Origin: Bacteroidales bacterium
Lineage (GTDB): Bacteria > Bacteroidota > Bacteroidia > Bacteroidales > VadinHA17
Assembly (NCBI GenBank): GCA_016936695.1
Contig: JAFGXK010000220.1
Location: 1 to 9,763, forward strand
DNA: 9,763 nucleotides
Direction of reading: 5' to 3'
This document shows, piece by piece, positions 1 through 5,858 of this stretch (the first letter of the stretch is position 1; the number at the start of each line of letters is the position of its first letter). The notes below the pieces were generated by a model. The model was not told where the DNA came from and searched no databases. It saw only the letters and a list, made by a program, of their open reading frames with translations. The position numbers and the translations under genes were made by a program.

Positions 1-717
1 AGTAAGAGCTGGCAGCCAGACCTGGACTCTCTTGAAAAAGAAGATCTGAGCAGGGTGAAGCTCATGTGGACCAACTACCCGAACATGCCCACCGGAGTAA
101 GGGGATCCGCAGCGCTTTTTGACAGACTCGTCTCTTTTGCCCTTGAGCATAACATCCTTCTCATAAACGACAATCCCTACAGCTTTATACTCAACAACGA
201 CTACCTCAGCCTGCTTTCGGCAAAAGGAGCCATGGAAACCGCTCTGGAACTGAATTCCCTCAGCAAGTCACACAACATGGCCGGCTGGAGGATAGGCATG
301 GTTGCCGGGAACAGTGAGTACATCAGGACAATTCTCAAGGTGAAGAGCAACATGGATTCGGGGATGTTCCTGCCGATGCAGCTGGCAGCAGCCGCGGCCC
401 TTCACAACCATGAATCATGGTACGATACGGTCAACCTTACCTACAGGGAAAGACGCAGAACCGCCGAGTCGGTAATGGAGCTGCTGGATTGCAGATTCAG
501 CTCTGAACAGACAGGCCTGTTTCTCTGGGGCCGGATCCCCGAAAACATAATAAACTGTGAAGCATTTGTCGAGGAAATCCTTCAGAAAGCCCATGTCTTC
601 CTTACTCCAGGATTCATTTTCGGAAGCCGGGGTGAAAGGTATATTCGCATATCCTTGTGTGCTGACAATAAAAGGCTGGTGGAGGCAAAGAGAAGAATAG
701 TACAGCTGAAATTATAA
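1..717 (+). CDS. Class I/II PLP-dependent aminotransferase, 5'-truncated (probable aromatic amino acid aminotransferase)
   Basis: The reading frame is open from base 1, so the N-terminus lies outside the window and 238 C-terminal residues are seen; the GTG at 55 is internal, not a start. The fold-type I signature is clear: a W-x-NYPNMPTG segment near base 70 (the NxPNxPTG motif that contacts PLP) and SLSKSHNMAGWRIG, whose Lys (bases 265-267) should form the Schiff base with PLP. The C-terminal YIRIS motif supplies the usual substrate-carboxylate arginine. Such enzymes exchange the amino group between an amino acid and a 2-oxo acid in the cytoplasm. The family resembles LL-diaminopimelate/aspartate aminotransferases, but the position just ahead of tyrA and DAHP synthase/chorismate mutase suggests transamination of phenylpyruvate, hydroxyphenylpyruvate or prephenate. 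The family call is firm; the substrate is inferred from context. Confidence 0.9.
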   Translation, partial: SKSWQPDLDSLEKEDLSRVKLMWTNYPNMPTGVRGSAALFDRLVSFALEHNILLINDNPYSFILNNDYLSLLSAKGAMETALELNSLSKSHNMAGWRIGMVAGNSEYIRTILKVKSNMDSGMFLPMQLAAAAALHNHESWYDTVNLTYRERRRTAESVMELLDCRFSSEQTGLFLWGRIPENIINCEAFVEEILQKAHVFLTPGFIFGSRGERYIRISLCADNKRLVEAKRRIVQLKL

Positions 718-752
718 AAACAAAAAAATTACATTTGCCTGCTCAATAATAC

Positions 753-808
753 GAATAACGAAACGCAAATCACAAATCACAAATCACGAATCACAAATCA
801 CAGATCGC
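753..808. repeat. Heptamer tandem repeat, consensus RAATCAC, between aminotransferase and tyrA
   Basis: Perfect units AAATCAC lie at 767-773, 774-780, 781-787 and 795-801, with a GAATCAC unit at 788-794. Degenerate units flank them: GAATAAC at 753-759, GAAACGC at 760-766 and AGATCGC at 802-808. The array is thus about eight units of exactly 7 bases and ends 3 bases before the tyrA start codon, occupying the place where a ribosome binding site would sit. Change in unit number would change the spacing upstream of tyrA but not a reading frame. Function is unknown; it may simply be slippage-generated sequence. Confidence 0.85.
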
Positions 809-811
809 TAA

Positions 812-1657
812 ATGACAATAGCAATAGTAGGAATCGGGCTCATAGGGGGTTCGCTGATGATTGACCTCAGGAAAAGAGGCTTTGCAGACATGATAATAGG
901 TGTTGAATCAAATCTCCAGCACAGAAACATAGCGCAGCTTTGCGGGCTTGTTGATGAGACGGATACCCTTGAGAATGCAGTTGACAGAAGTGACCTGATA
1001 ATTTTAAGCACGCCCGTCGATACCATCTGGAAGATGCTTCCGGGAATCCTTGACAGGATTGAGGGGACAACAAAAGTGGTTACCGACATGGGGTCGACAA
1101 AGGGAAAGATAGGCAGAGTGGTAAGGGATCACCCCGGCAGAGGCCGTTATGTAGCGCTTCATCCAATGGCCGGAACCGAATTTTCGGGACCGCTTGCAGC
1201 CATCGGAAAGCTATTCGATTACAAGAATGCTATTATCTGCGACCGCGAACTCAGCGATAAGGATGCCCTCGATCTGGCTGAAAAGATGCTCGATGTCCTG
1301 AACATGAACAAGGTCAATATGAACTCACGCGATCATGACGTCCATGTTGCATATGTCTCACACATCTCCCACATAACATCTTTCTCGCTTGCCCTTAGTG
1401 TACTGGATAAGGAAAAGGAAGAGAAGAACATAACAACACTGGCCAGCGGAGGTTTTGACAGCACTGTCAGACTTGCAAAAAGCAATGCCGAAACGTGGGC
1501 TCCTATCTTTCTAGAGAATTCCAGATCAGTAATCGCGGTCATAGACAATTATATTGAAAAAATGAACCTGTTCCGGAAACTGATAGCCGAAAATGACAAG
1601 GAAGGTCTTAAAGGACTAATGGAAGAAGCAAACAAAATAAAGAGAATATTACATTAA
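812..1657 (+). CDS. tyrA: Prephenate dehydrogenase (TyrA)
   Basis: Oxidatively decarboxylates prephenate to 4-hydroxyphenylpyruvate with NAD(P)+, the committed step to tyrosine, in the cytoplasm. The 281-residue protein opens with a Rossmann dinucleotide-binding motif, IVGIGLIGGS (residues 5-14). TDMGSTK (91-97) and the LHPMAG motif (116-121), whose His117 matches the catalytic His of the family, follow. An all-alpha C-terminal dimerisation domain contains the HVAYVSHISHITS segment. The length fits the monofunctional enzyme: there is no fused chorismate mutase (encoded by the next gene) and no C-terminal ACT domain, so feedback control through such a domain is not expected. ATG 812 is fixed by an in-frame TAA at 809-811. 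No Shine-Dalgarno site is visible; the heptamer array lies directly upstream. It ends 11 bases before the next gene. Confidence 0.95.
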   Translation: MTIAIVGIGLIGGSLMIDLRKRGFADMIIGVESNLQHRNIAQLCGLVDETDTLENAVDRSDLIILSTPVDTIWKMLPGILDRIEGTTKVVTDMGSTKGKIGRVVRDHPGRGRYVALHPMAGTEFSGPLAAIGKLFDYKNAIICDRELSDKDALDLAEKMLDVLNMNKVNMNSRDHDVHVAYVSHISHITSFSLALSVLDKEKEEKNITTLASGGFDSTVRLAKSNAETWAPIFLENSRSVIAVIDNYIEKMNLFRKLIAENDKEGLKGLMEEANKIKRILH

Positions 1658-1668
1658 TACCTGATATT

Positions 1669-2784
1669 ATGGTACTTGAACTGAAGAGATTTCTGGCAAA
1701 TGAATGGAAAGGTTACAAGGGAAGGCCTTTCCTGATCTCTGGTCCCTGCAGCGCTGAAAGCGAGGAACAGGTTATGGCAACTGCCGCCGAACTTGCCCAG
1801 ATACCGGAAGTGAGCGTGTTTCGTGCGGGAATATGGAAACCGAGAACCCGTCCCAACTCGTTCGAGGGGGTCGGTTCGGAAGGTCTCAAGTGGCTGAGAA
1901 CCGTTAAGCAAGAGACGGGACTGATGGTAGGGACGGAGGTTGCGAATGAGAAGCATGTATATGAGGCTCTGAAATATGGCGTCGATCTTCTATGGATAGG
2001 AGCCCGGACCTCGGTTAATCCGTTTACTGTTCAGGAGATCTCTGATGCTCTGAAGGGTGTCGATGTGATGGTGCTGGTAAAGAATCCTATAAACCCCGAC
2101 CTTGAATTGTGGATAGGAGCTATTGAAAGAATTGCAAGGGCAGGGATCACAAAGCTGGGAGCCATTCACCGTGGTTTTTCGACCTATGAAAAAACGATTT
2201 ACAGGAATCAGCCGAACTGGCAGCTTCCCATAGAACTGCGCAGAAGGATACCTGATATTCCTATAATCTGCGACCCGAGTCACATGTCAGGAAAAAGGGA
2301 ATATCTCTTCGAACTATCCCAGAAGGCAATGGACCTTAACTTCGATGGGCTTATGCTTGAGTCGCATACAGATCCCGATCATGCCCTCAGCGATGCGGCC
2401 CAGCAGATCACCCCCGGTGAGCTTAAGGAGCTTCTCAGCAGACTGATTCTAAGGAGTCCTGTTGCCTCCGATCCGAAGCTTCTCGACATACTGGGTGAAC
2501 TCCGTCAGCAGATAGACGTTTTCGATGATGCCCTTCTTGATATCCTTGAAAAGAGAATGAAGGTAGCTGAAACCATCGGACAGTATAAAAAGGACAATAA
2601 TATTACTATCTTGCAGCCAACGCGCTGGGATGAGATTATCCGTAAAGTGGTGGTCCACGGCCAGGTCAAGGGACTTAGCAGTGGAATGATCGACACCATA
2701 TTCAAGGCCATTCATCAGGAATCTATAAACCACCAGATGAGGATCATGAATAACGGGATAGACACGCCGGCCGAAACCAGCTAA
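1669..2784 (+). CDS. aroF: Bifunctional 3-deoxy-7-phosphoheptulonate synthase / chorismate mutase
   Basis: The 371-residue protein joins two activities. Residues about 15-260 form a type I-beta (KDO8P-synthase-like) DAHP synthase, which condenses phosphoenolpyruvate and erythrose 4-phosphate. Visible are GPCSAES (25-31, metal-binding Cys27), FRAGIWKPRT (51-60, Lys57), CDPSH (201-205, metal His205), and Glu231 and Asp235 in MLESHTD. Residues about 268-358 form an AroQ-fold chorismate mutase converting chorismate to prephenate, with Arg279, Arg296, Lys307, Arg319, Ser352 and Gln356 at active-site positions of the E. coli PheA domain by eye alignment. This fusion order (DAHPS first, CM at the C-terminus) is common in Bacteroidota. 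In Bacillus-type enzymes the CM is fused N-terminally and mediates feedback by chorismate/prephenate; similar control here is plausible but not shown. The gene lies between tyrA and aroA, clearly in one operon. Confidence 0.95.
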   Translation: MVLELKRFLANEWKGYKGRPFLISGPCSAESEEQVMATAAELAQIPEVSVFRAGIWKPRTRPNSFEGVGSEGLKWLRTVKQETGLMVGTEVANEKHVYEALKYGVDLLWIGARTSVNPFTVQEISDALKGVDVMVLVKNPINPDLELWIGAIERIARAGITKLGAIHRGFSTYEKTIYRNQPNWQLPIELRRRIPDIPIICDPSHMSGKREYLFELSQKAMDLNFDGLMLESHTDPDHALSDAAQQITPGELKELLSRLILRSPVASDPKLLDILGELRQQIDVFDDALLDILEKRMKVAETIGQYKKDNNITILQPTRWDEIIRKVVVHGQVKGLSSGMIDTIFKAIHQESINHQMRIMNNGIDTPAETS

Positions 2785-2797
2785 GAAACCTCTTTTC

Positions 2798-4048
2798 ATG
2801 GAAAGATCCGTTGAGCCCTCTTTTTTAACAGGCGAAGTCAAAGCTCCGCCATCAAAAAGCATGACACAGAGGGCAATTGCCGCTGCCCTTCTGGCAGAAG
2901 GTGAAAGCCTCATTATTAATCCTTCATACTGCGATGATTCACTTGCCGCAATGAGTATCGCGGTAAGTCTTGGCTCGAGAGTGGAACCCGGACCAGACTC
3001 GATGAAGATTACAGGAACGAGAGAGTTGAAGGAAACTAAGCTTAACTGCGGGGAATCAGGGCTGGCCATCAGGCTGTTTTCTCCCGTAGCTTCCCTTTTT
3101 GATGCTGAAACAACGGTAACAGGGGCCGGATCACTGAAAAGAAGGCCGATGACCATGATAGAGGAAGCCCTGAGACAGTTAGGAGTGGAATGCACCACCA
3201 CAAATGGGCTGCTTCCTTTAACAATAAGAGGTCCGCTCAGGGGAGGAGAATGTGATATTGACGGCTCAATAAGCTCCCAGTTGCTTACCGGGCTGCTTAT
3301 GTCACTGCCGGTTACAAAAAATGACTCACTTGTCAGGGTCAGAAATCTCAGAAGCAAGCCCTATATCGATATGACGCTTGAAGTGCTGAGGGACTTCGGA
3401 ATAGAGGTTTCAAATGAAAACTACGAGCTGTTCAGGATTCCCGGCCGGCAGAAATATGTTGCCCGTACATGGGAGGTTGAAAGCGACTGGAGCGGAGGGG
3501 CATTCCTGCTCATTGCCGGAGCCATAAATGGTAATATTAAGGTAAGTGGTCTGCGAACCGGCAGTTACCAGAGCGATGCTGCAGTCCTGCAAGTCCTCCG
3601 AAATGCCGGTGCAGCCATGAAAATTACAGGGGATACTGTTGAAATCTCAAAATCAGACCTGAAGGCATTTAAGTTTGATGCCACTGAAGCTCCTGACCTC
3701 TTTCCCCCTCTTGTAGCCCTGGCAGCATATTGCCATGGAACATCCACTATCAGGGGAGCATCGAGGCTAATTCATAAGGAGAGCGACAGAGCTGCCGCTC
3801 TTATCAGCGAGTTTGAAAAAATGGGAATCAGAGTGGAAGCCGTTGACGACAGTCTGGCAGTCACAGGCGGCAAGGTCACGGGAGCCAGGGTAAATTCGCA
3901 TGAGGACCATCGAATTGCCATGGCTGAAGCAGTCGCAGCGCTGGGAGCTTCAGGACCCGTACACATAAAAGACTCTCATTGTGTAGGCAAATCATATCCC
4001 TTGTTTTTCGATGACCTTAGAAAGATTGGGGCAGTCATACATGAATAA
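2798..4048 (+). CDS. aroA: 3-phosphoshikimate 1-carboxyvinyltransferase (EPSP synthase)
   Basis: Transfers the enolpyruvyl group of PEP to shikimate 3-phosphate, the penultimate step to chorismate and the target of glyphosate. The length, 416 residues, is normal. Active-site motifs in order: PSKSMTQR (18-25; Lys20, Ser21, Arg25), CGESGLAIR (84-92), SLKRRPM (112-118), SSQLLTG (159-165, Gln161), APDLFP (298-303, Asp300), HKESDR (326-331), EDHRIAMAE (369-377) and VGKSYP (396-401, Lys398). All expected catalytic residues are present. The PEP/glyphosate loop departs from the usual GNAGTAMRP: at the E. coli Thr97 and Pro101 positions the residues are Leu89 and Leu93. The gene starts 13 bases after the DAHP synthase stop without a Shine-Dalgarno site, so it is probably cotranscribed. 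It is the last gene of the aromatic operon before a 352-base gap. Confidence 0.95.
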   Translation: MERSVEPSFLTGEVKAPPSKSMTQRAIAAALLAEGESLIINPSYCDDSLAAMSIAVSLGSRVEPGPDSMKITGTRELKETKLNCGESGLAIRLFSPVASLFDAETTVTGAGSLKRRPMTMIEEALRQLGVECTTTNGLLPLTIRGPLRGGECDIDGSISSQLLTGLLMSLPVTKNDSLVRVRNLRSKPYIDMTLEVLRDFGIEVSNENYELFRIPGRQKYVARTWEVESDWSGGAFLLIAGAINGNIKVSGLRTGSYQSDAAVLQVLRNAGAAMKITGDTVEISKSDLKAFKFDATEAPDLFPPLVALAAYCHGTSTIRGASRLIHKESDRAAALISEFEKMGIRVEAVDDSLAVTGGKVTGARVNSHEDHRIAMAEAVAALGASGPVHIKDSHCVGKSYPLFFDDLRKIGAVIHE

Positions 4049-4237
4049 TCATACGAATTTTTATTGTAAAACAATAAGCCACATTACCTTATTCGATAAA
4101 AAATTTACCTGAAACGATAATAATTTCCATATTGTACGGCTATGAAAATCAATAAGCTAAGGAGGATAAAAAATAACAGATCATAATTTTATTATGCTTT
4201 TTTTTGCAGAATTAAATTTTTGTTTATTTTTGATGCC
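4049..4237. other. AT-rich intergenic stretch upstream of the trpB leader
   Basis: No convincing gene is present. It holds a small AT-only-rich hairpin at 4061-4077 (TTATTGT, loop AAA, ACAATAA) with no T-run after it, so no confident terminator for the aroA operon is seen and read-through towards trpB is possible. It also holds an orphan Shine-Dalgarno-like TAAGGAGG (4158-4165) with no start codon at a useful distance, and the promoter candidate described separately at 4203-4232. Confidence 0.6.
4203..4232 (+). promoter_or_regulatory. Candidate Bacteroidota-type sigma70-family promoter for the trp leader
   Basis: TTTG at 4203-4206 and TATTTTTG at 4225-4232 fit the -33 TTTG and -7 TAnnTTTG elements of the Bacteroidota primary sigma factor, with an 18-base spacer. 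Transcription would start about 5 bases downstream, near 4237, practically at the leader-peptide ATG at 4238. A second perfect TAnnTTTG (TATATTTG, 4256-4263) lies inside the leader frame, with TTTG at 4229-4232 but a longer 23-base spacer. A transcript from it would lack the leader start. The region is AT-rich, so chance matches are likely. Confidence 0.5.
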
Positions 4238-4288
4238 ATGAAAATTAGTACATTATATATTTGGTCCTGGCGCAGCTCGATTAATTAA
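4238..4288 (+). CDS. Putative tryptophan leader peptide, MKISTLYIWSWRSSIN
   Basis: A 16-codon frame runs from ATG 4238 to TAA 4286-4288 and contains two Trp codons (4262-4264 and 4268-4270) separated by one Ser codon. Trp is the rarest residue, and W-S-W in a very short frame 113 bases ahead of a tryptophan synthase gene, followed by mutually exclusive RNA hairpins and an intrinsic terminator, is the arrangement of a trp attenuation leader. The peptide would have no function itself; its translation would sense charged tRNA-Trp. The stop codon lies in the loop of the first hairpin, as expected for such systems. No Shine-Dalgarno site is present, as elsewhere in the window, and the predicted transcript start leaves almost no 5' untranslated region. 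Confidence 0.72.
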   Translation: MKISTLYIWSWRSSIN

Positions 4289-4362
4289 GCTGTGAATAAG
4301 GCCGTTATATAATCCATAGGATATACTCCGTAAAGGCATGCTGTTCACAGCATGCCTTTTTT
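4271..4362 (+). promoter_or_regulatory. Ribosome-mediated transcription attenuator controlling trpB
   Basis: Three pairings can be drawn by hand. Hairpin 1:2 pairs CGCAGCT (4271-4277) with AGCTGTG (4288-4294), 7 bp with one G-U and a 10-base loop. The antiterminator pairs GCTGTGAATA (4289-4298) with 4342-4351 (TGTTCACAGC), 10 bp with one G-U; GCC 4301-4303 with GGC 4335-4337 can extend it. The terminator is 4332-4343 with 4348-4359. The antiterminator uses bases needed by both other structures, so it excludes them. A ribosome stalled at the Trp codons (4262-4270) would cover segment 1 and free segment 2 to form the antiterminator, letting RNA polymerase reach trpB. With enough charged tRNA-Trp, translation reaches the stop and the terminator forms. 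Folding was done by eye without energies. Confidence 0.7.
4332..4362 (+). terminator. Intrinsic terminator (attenuator terminator) upstream of trpB
   Basis: AAAGGCATGCTG (4332-4343) pairs perfectly over 12 bases with CAGCATGCCTTT (4348-4359) around a TTCA tetraloop, and the T-run 4357-4362 follows the GC-rich part. It ends 38 bases before the trpB ATG and lies well inside the upstream region of that gene, far (284 bases) from the aroA stop. That position favours a conditional terminator acting on trpB over the end of the aroA transcript. Confidence 0.88.
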
Positions 4363-4400
4363 GTATGCAAAATTTATTAACCATTTAATACTTTGAACCG

Positions 4401-5762
4401 ATGAAAAAAATTTCTAAAATCCTGCTAACCGACAAAGAAATGCCGCGTCAATGGTATAACGTAGCGGCCGACATGCCGAACAAACCATTACCGCCCCTTG
4501 ATCCGAAGACCCGCCAGCCGATAGGCCCCGAGGCCCTGGCTGCTGTCTTCCCGATGGAACTTATAAAACAGGAAGTGTCAACCGAAAGGTACATTGACAT
4601 CCCTGATGAAGTTCTGGATCTTTACAGAACTTACCGCCCATCTCCCATCTTCCGGGCTTATAACCTTGAAAAAGCCCTGGGCACCAGGAGCAAGATCTAC
4701 TACAAATACGAAGGGGGTAACTATTCGGGTTCGCACAAGGCAAACACCGCAATTGCCCAGGCATATTACAACAAGAAGGAGGGGATCAAAAGGATCACCA
4801 CCGAGACCGGAGCCGGTCAGTGGGGATGCGCCATGAGCTATGCCTGCAATCATTTCGGACTTGATTTGCTGGTGTTTATGGTGAAGGTCAGTTTCAACCA
4901 GAAGCCTGGACGAAAGGTCATGATGAATTCCTACAACGCCAAGGTTGTAGCTTCGCCGAGCAATCTGACCGAAGCAGGCAGAAAAGTCCTTGAGATGTAT
5001 CCGGACTCACCGGGCAGCCTCGGGATTGCCATTTCCGAAGCAATGGAGATTGCAGTACAGGACCCATATACTAAATATTCCCTGGGAAGTGTTCTTAATC
5101 ACGTAATACTCCATCAGACTATTATCGGCCAGGAGGCATTGATACAGATGTCAAAAACCGATGACTATCCCGATGTTGTTATCGGCTGTTTCGGAGGCGG
5201 ATCAAACTTCTCAGGAATTGCATTCCCCTTTCTCAGGGAAAACCTTGTAAACGGTAAAAAGACGCGTCTTCTTGCAATCGAACCCTCATCATGTCCGAAA
5301 CTTACTAAAGGAAAATTCATGTACGACTTTGGAGATTCAGCAGGCTTTACGCCATTACTTCCGATGTATACCCTTGGGCACAACTATATCCCTGAAAAGA
5401 TCCATGCCGGCGGATTACGTTATCATGGTGCCGGAGTTTTAGTAAGCCAGCTCAAGAAAGACGGTTTCGTCGAGGCAAAAGCCAAGATGCAGAGGGAATG
5501 CTTTGAAGGTGCTATTCTTTTCGCGAAAACCGAGGGTATTCTGCCGGCTCCCGAATCATCATACGCCATCGCCGGAGCTCTTGATGAAGCCCGTAAAGCT
5601 GATATTGAAGGCACACCAAAGACCATTTTGTTTAACCTCAGCGGACACGGTCATTTTGATATTACCGCTTACCAGAAATACTACGAAAACGACCTGCCCG
5701 ACCATGAACTTACCGATGAAGAGGTAGAGGTGGCATTATCACAGCTAAATTTCCCCGATTGA
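4401..5762 (+). CDS. trpB: Tryptophan synthase beta chain, TrpB2 type
   Basis: PLP enzyme that joins indole and L-serine to give tryptophan. At 453 residues it is longer than ordinary TrpB1 (about 400) and has the N-terminal extension and the motifs of the TrpB2 (TrpB-like) group. Visible are YRPSPIFRA (78-86), GSHKANTA (110-117) with the PLP-binding Lys113, ETGAGQWG (135-142) with catalytic Glu135, and GGGSN (265-269) holding the PLP phosphate. In known TrpB2 enzymes the tight channelled complex with a TrpA partner is weak or absent, and no trpA is adjacent here. It may act as an indole-salvage enzyme or as the main beta chain; the Trp-codon attenuator ahead of it argues for a genuine role in tryptophan supply. 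The ATG 4401 start has no Shine-Dalgarno site. A strong terminator follows 34 bases after the stop, so it is a single-gene unit unless aroA reads through. Confidence 0.93.
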   Translation: MKKISKILLTDKEMPRQWYNVAADMPNKPLPPLDPKTRQPIGPEALAAVFPMELIKQEVSTERYIDIPDEVLDLYRTYRPSPIFRAYNLEKALGTRSKIYYKYEGGNYSGSHKANTAIAQAYYNKKEGIKRITTETGAGQWGCAMSYACNHFGLDLLVFMVKVSFNQKPGRKVMMNSYNAKVVASPSNLTEAGRKVLEMYPDSPGSLGIAISEAMEIAVQDPYTKYSLGSVLNHVILHQTIIGQEALIQMSKTDDYPDVVIGCFGGGSNFSGIAFPFLRENLVNGKKTRLLAIEPSSCPKLTKGKFMYDFGDSAGFTPLLPMYTLGHNYIPEKIHAGGLRYHGAGVLVSQLKKDGFVEAKAKMQRECFEGAILFAKTEGILPAPESSYAIAGALDEARKADIEGTPKTILFNLSGHGHFDITAYQKYYENDLPDHELTDEEVEVALSQLNFPD

Positions 5763-5796
5763 CAGATAATACAGAAGTCAGAATCTGACAAAACAA

Positions 5797-5846
5797 AGCG
5801 TGATCTGAACACTTTAACAAAGCAGCTTCAGATCACGCTATTTTTT
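5797..5846 (+). terminator. Intrinsic terminator after trpB, probably bidirectional
   Basis: AGCGTGATCTGAA (5797-5809) pairs perfectly over 13 bases with TTCAGATCACGCT (5827-5839) around a 17-base loop, and TTTTTT (5841-5846) follows one base later. It sits between the convergent trpB and NIPSNAP genes. Read on the minus strand, the stem is followed by TTTGTTTTG, so it could also end the minus-strand operon. A small inverted repeat (GTCAGAATCTGAC, 5777-5789) lies just ahead. Confidence 0.88.
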
Positions 5847-5858
5847 ATAAATAATATG

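Noticed and set aside
767..801. The AAATCAC array as a CRISPR array
   Set aside because: Units are only 7 bases, directly abutting, without spacers, and no cas genes are present.
2449..3357. Long minus-strand open frame of 302 codons across the DAHPS/CM-aroA junction
   Set aside because: It is antisense to two clearly recognisable genes, spans their junction, and its translation shows no family features; it reflects codon bias of the real genes.
4061..4077. Hairpin TTATTGT-AAA-ACAATAA as a terminator for the aroA operon
   Set aside because: The stem is almost entirely A-T and no T-run follows on either strand, so it is not a credible intrinsic terminator.
4142..4186. 14-codon basic frame MKINKLRRIKNNRS upstream of the trp leader
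   Set aside because: No initiation signal, no relation to tryptophan or any neighbour, and its AGG AGG codons are simply the orphan Shine-Dalgarno-like sequence; a chance frame in AT-rich DNA.
4194..4241. 15-codon frame MLFFAELNFCLFLMP whose TGA overlaps the leader-peptide ATG (ATGA)
   Set aside because: The overlap looks like translational coupling, but the frame lies mostly over the predicted promoter, its nearest Shine-Dalgarno-like site is about 28 bases upstream, and it is low-complexity T-rich coding.
5777..5789. GTCAGAATCTGAC palindrome as an operator or separate terminator
   Set aside because: Stem of 5-6 bp with almost no loop and no T-run; it lies just before the strong 13-bp terminator and is probably chance.
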